NCBI RefSeq assembly: GCF_023218175.1
Contig: NZ_JALPTH010000040.1
Coordinates: 1 to 53,172, forward strand
Direction: 5' to 3'
DNA from: Streptomyces lichenis
GTDB lineage: Bacteria; Actinomycetota; Actinomycetes; Streptomycetales; Streptomycetaceae
DNA length: 53,172 nucleotides
Below are positions 48,278 to 53,172 of the stretch, one piece after another. Position 1 is the first letter of the stretch. Every line of letters begins with the position of its first letter. A program made the translations under genes and the position numbers. The notes under the pieces were generated by a model. That model saw only the letters and a list, made by a program, of their open reading frames with translations, had not been told where the DNA came from and did not search any database.

Positions 48278-50509
48278 TCAGTCGGCGGCAGGCCGGCAGC
48301 GGTCGCGGAGGTGCGCCAGGTAGGCCAGATGCAGGGTGGCACCCTCGGGGGCGAGCAGGCGCTCGGCGACGGCGATCCGCTCCAGCGCGGCCGGGTCCTC
48401 GCCCGCGTCGTGCAGGGTCTCGGCGAGGTCGGTGAGCACCCGGGCCCGGTTGTAGGCCTCGCCCCGGCCGCGCTCGCTCCCGGTGCCGCCGGCGTCCTCG
48501 GCGGACGGGGTGAAGAAGGCCAGCGCCGTCTCCAGCAGGGTCCGTGACTCCGCCGGCCGGCCCAGTCCCCGTAGGGCGCGGCCCTGGTGGCGGGTGACCA
48601 AGGCCAGCGCCCGAGGCAGGTCCTGGTGGCCGTGCTCCTCCGGGCCGATGGTCCGGTAGATCCGCTCGGCCTCGGTGAAGTACGCGTAAGCCTCCTCGAA
48701 CTCCCAGCGGTAGAGCCGCAGCAGGCCCTGCAACTCCACGGCGGAGGCCTCGCCGAACCGGTGGCCGGCCGCGTGCTCCTGGGCGACCGCGGCCCGCGCC
48801 GCCCGATCGGCCTCGTCCCAGCGCTTGAGTTCGCCCAGGCAGTGGGCGAGCTGGAAGTACAGGGCCCCGGCCATCTCGGCATCACCGGGCGTTTCGGCGC
48901 CGGCGGGCGTTTCGGCGCCGGCGGGCGTTTCGGCGCCGGCGCCGGGGGCCGGGCGGTCGGCCAGGGAAGCCGCACGGCGGAGGGCGGGCAGCACCGTGTC
49001 CAGATGCCCGGCCTTCAACTGGAGCGGCCAGAGCGCGCGGGCCAGCCGCTGGGCGGTGGCCGGGTGCCGCTGCTCCTCGGCCAGGAAGACGGCCCGGACC
49101 AGGTTGTCCACCTCGGCGGTCAGCGCGGCGATACCGGCGCCGGGGCTCGCGTACGACCGTCCGGTGGGCGGTGGCAGATCGACCCGCCAGCTGTTCTCAA
49201 GGGCCGCGCGGGCGGCGCCCACCGCCGTCTTCTGTAGTCCTTCGAGGACCCGGGCGACCGCCGCGGAGCACTCGGTGTAGCCGTCCTCCCAGCCCGCCAG
49301 CTGCTCCAGCCGGCGGCGGACCGCGGGGCGGAAGCGGTACCGGCCGTCGCCCAGCTCCTCGACGAGCCGCGCCTCCACCGCTTCGGCGAGCGCCCGGGCT
49401 GCCTGCTCCTCGGTGGTGTCCGCGGCCATTGCGGCCAGCGGTGCGTCGATGGCGGGCCAGCCGCCGAGGGCGCTGAGCCGACAGACGCGCAGCTGCTCGG
49501 GCCCGAGCCGGAGACCGGCCGCCCGTACCGCCTCCCCCAGCGGCCCGGGTCCGGCCAAGGCTGCGGAGGGGTCCTCGGACGGGGTCGCCGGCCGCCACTC
49601 ACCGAGGCCCAGGGCGGCGGCACGCAGGGCGAGCGCGTTGCCCTGGCACTCCGCCAGCAGGGCCGGCAGCCGGTCCTTGGCGCGGTCCACCGCCTCCCGG
49701 CCGGCCACCCGTCCCAGCAGCTGCCGGGCATGGCGGTCCGCCAGCGCGGGCACCGCGATGCTCTCCGCCTCCAGGACGAACCCCGGACCGGAGGTGACCA
49801 CCACCAGGAACACCTCGGGGGTGGCCGGAATGAGACCCCTCACCTGGGCGGCGGAGGTGACATGGTCGATCACGATCAGGGCGCGCCGCCCCTGGGCCAG
49901 CCGCCGGTAGAGCTCCACCCGGCCGCGCTCGGTGGCCGGGACGGCGTCCGGGGCGGCGCCCATCCGCTCCAGCAGCCGGCGGAGGACGGCGGCCGGTTCC
50001 GGGCCGTGCTCCTCGGCGCCGTCCCGCAGGTCGAGGTGGATCGAGCCGTCCGGGAAGCGGGCGCTCTGGTCGGCGCCGAAGTGCAGGGCGATCTCGCTGG
50101 TGCCGATGCCCGGCGGCCCGTACAGCAGCGCGACCCGGGGGCGCCCGCCGGCCGGACGGGAGGCCTCCCGGCGGAGCTGGCGCAGCACCGCGTCACGGTC
50201 GGTGAAGTGCCGGGTGGCGGGCGGCAGTCCGGGCCAGGGCGGCGGCATACTCGGGTCGTCCGGCAGGCTGCGCATCAGCATGGCCCACTGGTGGGCGGCC
50301 CGGCCGTCCCCGGCGAGTGCGGGGTGCACCTGGCGCGCCAGCGCGGCGGCCTCCTCCGGCCCGGACGGCAGCGGGACGGGCCGCCCCAGGACCCGGCGCA
50401 CCTGGGCGCCGGTGGAGATCAGCAACTGCTTGCCCATCTCCCCGAAGGCGCCGTTGCCCACCGAGGTCAGGAAGGCGGTGAGCGCTCCCATGGTGACGAT
50501 CTCGAACAC
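48278..50509 (-). CDS. NB-ARC-like/TPR protein with altered P-loop
   Basis: 743 residues. After an 85-residue N-terminal region comes an NB-ARC/AAA-like module: LLYGPPGIGTSEIALHFG (residue 137 is Thr where Lys is expected), RRALIVIDHVTSAAQVRGLIPATP (Walker B and sensor) and a winged-helix-like part. The C-terminal third has TPR-like repeats (AEMAGALYFQLAHCLGELKRWDEADRAARAAV, EASAVELQGLLRLYRWEFEEAYAYFTEAERIYR in outline). Three 18-base copies at 48886-48939 encode PAGAET repeats in a linker. STAND-type regulators or scaffold proteins look like this; the target is not known. Confidence 0.8.
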   Translation of the reverse strand: MFEIVTMGALTAFLTSVGNGAFGEMGKQLLISTGAQVRRVLGRPVPLPSGPEEAAALARQVHPALAGDGRAAHQWAMLMRSLPDDPSMPPPWPGLPPATRHFTDRDAVLRQLRREASRPAGGRPRVALLYGPPGIGTSEIALHFGADQSARFPDGSIHLDLRDGAEEHGPEPAAVLRRLLERMGAAPDAVPATERGRVELYRRLAQGRRALIVIDHVTSAAQVRGLIPATPEVFLVVVTSGPGFVLEAESIAVPALADRHARQLLGRVAGREAVDRAKDRLPALLAECQGNALALRAAALGLGEWRPATPSEDPSAALAGPGPLGEAVRAAGLRLGPEQLRVCRLSALGGWPAIDAPLAAMAADTTEEQAARALAEAVEARLVEELGDGRYRFRPAVRRRLEQLAGWEDGYTECSAAVARVLEGLQKTAVGAARAALENSWRVDLPPPTGRSYASPGAGIAALTAEVDNLVRAVFLAEEQRHPATAQRLARALWPLQLKAGHLDTVLPALRRAASLADRPAPGAGAETPAGAETPAGAETPGDAEMAGALYFQLAHCLGELKRWDEADRAARAAVAQEHAAGHRFGEASAVELQGLLRLYRWEFEEAYAYFTEAERIYRTIGPEEHGHQDLPRALALVTRHQGRALRGLGRPAESRTLLETALAFFTPSAEDAGGTGSERGRGEAYNRARVLTDLAETLHDAGEDPAALERIAVAERLLAPEGATLHLAYLAHLRDRCRPAAD

Positions 50510-50879
50510 GACGGCCCCTCCCGTGGTCCGCTGGCCGGACCGGTCCGCTGGTCTGGGCGCACTGTACCGATGCGGTGGGAGGCGCGGAGCGGGGGCGCTC
50601 GCCGGGGAGATCGTTTCGCGCCACCGGCGGGGCGGGGAGGCCGCTGCCGGCCATGACCGGGGAGGCCGCCTGCGGCTGCGGCCGGGGGAGACCGCCGGTC
50701 GCAGCGGCTGTGGGAAACCGCCGGCGGCTGCGACCGGGAAACCCGCCGGCGGCTGCGGACGCGGGAAACCGCCGGTGGAACTGCCGCTCGGCGGTGCCGG
50801 TCGGGCAGCGGGGCCGTATCTAGGCTCCAGGCCCCGGACTCACCGGGACCACCGGGAGAAGAACCAGAAGGAGTACGCC
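50510..50879. other. Divergent region with degenerate 24-27-base tandem repeats
   Basis: 370 bases between the NB-ARC-like gene and the small secreted protein gene. Units beginning ACCGCCGG and ending near GGGA return at 50664, 50690, 50716, 50740 and 50767 (26, 26, 24 and 27 bases long) and run up to 50778, about 100 bases before the plus-strand start. No gene is seen here. Confidence 0.55.
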
Positions 50880-51101
50880 GTGGAGAACCCCACCCGTAAG
50901 GCGGCCGCCGCCGCGCTGCTGGCCGCGACCCTGGTCGTCGGCGGCGCCGGAGCGGCGTCCGCAGCGGCGCCGGACGCGTCGGAGCGGATCACCTCGCTGG
51001 AGCAGCTGAAGGAGGGCATCGCGCTCGCCGCCGAGCTGGACGAGTCGGCGGGGGTGACCGCCCTGGGCCACGACCCGATCGGCAAGGCCGTCGAGTCCTG
51101 A
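50880..51101 (+). CDS. Small secreted protein (73 aa)
   Basis: GTG start 7 bases after AAGGAG. A Sec signal peptide (NPTRKAAAAALLAATLVVGGAGAASAAAP in outline; cleavage near ASA-AA) leaves a mature peptide of about 45 residues, acidic, with SERITSLEQLKEGIALAAELDESAGVTALGHDPIG (in outline), without cysteine. It shows no known domain. Divergent from the NB-ARC-like gene and 43 bases before the Cys-rich protein gene, so probably one transcript with it. Confidence 0.82.
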   Translation: MENPTRKAAAAALLAATLVVGGAGAASAAAPDASERITSLEQLKEGIALAAELDESAGVTALGHDPIGKAVES

Positions 51102-51144
51102 TCCGGCGGGGCCCGCGGAGGCGGGAGAGGAACGGAGGAGAGGG

Positions 51145-51621
51145 GTGAGCAGCGTGGGGAAGGACGAGAGCGAGCGGACCTGGTGCCCCAGCGGGGACGC
51201 GCACGCGCCGGAGTCGGTCGTCCTGGGCGTGCGTTCCGGGCAGGACGGGCGGGTGGTCTATCTGGCCGATCCGGTCCCGGCCTCGCAGGTGCTGGGCGCG
51301 GTGCCCGAGGGTGTGGAGCCGCGGCGGGTGCTGCGGTTCGCCTCGCACTGCGTCAGCGACTGCGTCAACCGCCGGGGCGGCGACTGCACCCTGGTCGAAC
51401 GGGTGCTGTCGGCGCCCCCCGCCCCGGACACCGACCGAGTCCCCCGGTGCCATCTGCGGGCGCACTGCCAGTGGTGGTCGCAGACCGGGGTGGCCGCCTG
51501 CCGGCGGTGCCCCGCGATCGCCACCCGGCACCGGGCCGGTGACGAGCTGGGCGAGCTGATGGCCGACCCGTCGACCACCCGGGAGCAGCTGGACGCCTGG
51601 ACCGCCGCCGCGGGCTCCTGA
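51145..51621 (+). CDS. Cys-rich soluble protein of unknown function (158 aa)
   Basis: No signal peptide and no family recognised. Eight cysteines: Cys14, then a cluster Cys69-x3-Cys73-x7-Cys81, and Cys102-x5-Cys108-x10-Cys119-x2-Cys122. The spacing suggests an Fe-S cluster or zinc site. GGAGGAG lies close before the GTG start. Together with the small secreted protein and, convergent, the exported C39-like peptidase, it might form a peptide export or processing group, but this is speculation from position. Confidence 0.78.
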   Translation: MSSVGKDESERTWCPSGDAHAPESVVLGVRSGQDGRVVYLADPVPASQVLGAVPEGVEPRRVLRFASHCVSDCVNRRGGDCTLVERVLSAPPAPDTDRVPRCHLRAHCQWWSQTGVAACRRCPAIATRHRAGDELGELMADPSTTREQLDAWTAAAGS

Positions 51622-51625
51622 GCCC

Positions 51626-51678
51626 GACGGCCCGGGCCGCCCCGACGGCACCCGCCGGGGCGGGCCGGACCGGCCGTC
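51626..51678. terminator. Bidirectional terminator between the Cys-rich and C39-like genes
   Basis: GACGGCC (51626-51632) is mirrored by GGCCGTC (51672-51678), with inner GCCCC and GGGGC segments adding a second partial stem. It covers the stop codon of the C39-like gene (51677). Confidence 0.5.
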
Positions 51679-53131
51679 AGCGGATGCCGAGGCCGGTGAG
51701 CACGCGACGCTGGGCGGCCGTGGCGTTCTGCGGCCAGAAGACATAGGCGATCCCGCCGGAGCCGCCCTTGACCGCGCCGTTGGCGTCGTACCGCTTGGTG
51801 CGGAGCCAGATGTTCTCCCACTCAAGGCGCTTGTAGACCCGGCGGACCGCCGGGTTGGACGGGGAGGCGGGGTCGTTGGCGACGATGTCGCCGGTGGAGG
51901 TGAGGCCGACCACCGTCATCAGATGGCCCGCCGTGCCGTAGCCGGCGCCGGTCAGCTCCTCCTTGAGGAAGGACTGCGAGGTGATCACCGGGATGCCGGC
52001 CCGGACCAGGTCCTCCAGCTCGGCCAGCGACCGCAGCCGGGTGACGACCGCGTTGACGTCCCGGTAGGTGGCCGCGTAGGCGGTGTTGAACGGCCAGTTG
52101 CCGCAGCCGTCGTAGGCGTGGTCGAAGGTGCGCCGGGCGGCGTGGCACACCTGGGGGTCGTTGTAGGCCGGGTCCACCCAGGCCAGGTCCTTCGCGGTGG
52201 GCCGGCGGCCCCAGAACTCCAGGACCATCTGCGAGGAGGTGGGGCTGCACCAGGCCTCACCGCCGCCGCCGTACTCGGGATACCGCCCGTCGTGGAGGTG
52301 CTGCGAGTAGCGCGGGACCGCCAGCTCGCGCCCCGTCCCGGGGGTGGAGGCGGGGACGGTGAAGCGGTCCGGGATGTCGGAGGCCATCGCCCCGGCCCGC
52401 CAGACCGTCGGGGTGAGCCCGCTGCCCGGGCGGCGGTGCAGGGTGAGGCGCAGCCGGTACGCGGCCAGCCGCAGGCCGGTGGAGGCGTCGTCCACCGCCA
52501 GGGTGTCGGTCCAGACCGTGCTGCGGCCGTCCTTCTGGCCGTCCACCGAGGTACGGGCGATGTCGCCCTCCCCGGCCGCCCAGTGGGCCATCACGTACCA
52601 GGGCGTCCGCGTCCCGTCGCCGTACCGCCCCTGGAGCTCCACCGCGAGCCAGGTGCCGGCCGGGGTGTCCGCGTTCCAGGAGGCGATGACCTCGGTCGCC
52701 GGGACCGCCGAGGTGTGCTCGGGCGAGGTCCAGCTGGCGTACTCCCAGGTGGTACGGGCGCCGGTGTGCGGGTCGGTGCGGTCCACCCGTCCGGCGGCGG
52801 AGGCGATGACCAGCCCGGGACGGTCGCCCGCGACGGCGCGGGTGCCGGCGCGGCTGCCTCCGCACCAGTCGCTGTACGAGGTCCAGAACCGGTTGTCGAC
52901 CAGGCCTCCGCCCGCCGCGCCGCCGCCGGCGGATGGCACCGGGGGTGAGGCGGATGTGGTGGGTACGGCGGTGGCGGTCGCGGCCCGGGCGGTACCGGAG
53001 CCGCCGGGCAGTGCGGTGGCGGCGACGGTGCCGGCCACCGCCAGCGCGGCGGTCAGCAGGGCCCGGCGGGAGGCGGGAGCGGCGGGCTCGCCAGCACCGG
53101 AGGGGGCAGAGGGGGCCAGGGGGTCGGTCAT
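51677..53131 (-). CDS. Tat-exported C39-family-like peptidase
   Basis: 484 residues. A Tat signal: twin arginine ASRRALL followed by a hydrophobic AALAVAGTVAATAL. The middle part is a beta-rich domain (VIASWNADTPAGTWLAVELQGRYGDG in outline). The C-terminal peptidase C39-like domain has the catalytic Cys in GEAWCSPTSSQMVLEFWG, His in AGHLMTVVGL and Asp in VANDPAS, all three expected residues present. It is exported and acts outside the cell; substrate unknown. The last gene in the window, running out of view only upstream (its ATG is at 53131). Confidence 0.88.
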   Translation of the reverse strand: MTDPLAPSAPSGAGEPAAPASRRALLTAALAVAGTVAATALPGGSGTARAATATAVPTTSASPPVPSAGGGAAGGGLVDNRFWTSYSDWCGGSRAGTRAVAGDRPGLVIASAAGRVDRTDPHTGARTTWEYASWTSPEHTSAVPATEVIASWNADTPAGTWLAVELQGRYGDGTRTPWYVMAHWAAGEGDIARTSVDGQKDGRSTVWTDTLAVDDASTGLRLAAYRLRLTLHRRPGSGLTPTVWRAGAMASDIPDRFTVPASTPGTGRELAVPRYSQHLHDGRYPEYGGGGEAWCSPTSSQMVLEFWGRRPTAKDLAWVDPAYNDPQVCHAARRTFDHAYDGCGNWPFNTAYAATYRDVNAVVTRLRSLAELEDLVRAGIPVITSQSFLKEELTGAGYGTAGHLMTVVGLTSTGDIVANDPASPSNPAVRRVYKRLEWENIWLRTKRYDANGAVKGGSGGIAYVFWPQNATAAQRRVLTGLGIR

Positions 53132-53172
53132 ACGGTGAATCCCCGATCGGTCGCGGGGGGGACGGAAGCGGG

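Overview
The window is about 53 kb of very GC-rich actinomycete chromosome, almost certainly from a Streptomyces or a close relative. Markers for this are a crr-ptsI pair preceded by a DasR-type box, a cvnABCD conservon, rbpA with a sigma-R-type promoter, an fxsA/Ppm1 block and an FtsK-like/small-membrane-protein pair. No rRNA, tRNA, CRISPR array, insertion sequence, integrase or attachment site was seen, so this looks like core or near-core chromosome. Functional names come from motifs read by eye; no database search was possible.

Layout. 1-2.8 kb: DasR-type tandem boxes, then crr and ptsI (PTS IIA and enzyme I). 2.9-5.9 kb: an unrecognised protein and an acetoacetyl-CoA synthetase on the minus strand. 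6.2-8.6 kb: GNAT, Nudix hydrolase, exported VanX-type dipeptidase and a DUF962/Mpo1-like protein. 8.7-13.7 kb: conservon cvnABCD on the minus strand. 14.3-22.2 kb: a small membrane protein facing a three-subunit SMC complex operon of the MukFEB/MksFEB/JetABC type, with no JetD/MksG nuclease and with a 96-codon frame fitted between the first two subunits by 4-base overlaps on both sides. 22.4-27.2 kb: a GntR/FadR regulator divergent from an operon of one MFS transporter plus pxpABC (5-oxoprolinase). 27.2-28.5 kb: a gene-free, repeat-rich stretch. 28.5-30.7 kb: HEAT-repeat protein, a tiny Cys-Cys-Cys peptide frame and an ankyrin protein on the minus strand. 31.0-33.4 kb: a small membrane protein and an FtsK-like ATPase with a degenerate P-loop. 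33.4-36.5 kb: MocR regulator, YczE-like membrane protein and glycerophosphodiesterase. 36.6-40.7 kb: Atg22-like MFS, rbpA, fxsA, ankyrin protein and polyprenol-phosphate mannose synthase. 41.3-45.7 kb: amidohydrolase, Lrp/AsnC regulator, two small unknown proteins and acyl-CoA dehydrogenase. 46.0-53.1 kb: a 48-residue membrane protein, a glycosyltransferase-like protein carrying nine perfect 7-base repeats in frame, an NB-ARC-like/TPR protein with a changed P-loop, a small secreted protein, a Cys-rich protein and a Tat-exported C39-like peptidase.

The most unusual items are: the nuclease-less SMC operon, whose ATPase reads Asp-Asn rather than Asp-Glu at Walker B; the coupled 96-codon frame inside it; the 7-base repeat tract, which would shift frame if one unit were gained or lost; the micro-ORF ending GGSTCCCAA between ankyrin and HEAT genes; and two separate NTPase-like proteins (FtsK-like and NB-ARC-like) in which the P-loop lysine is replaced by threonine.
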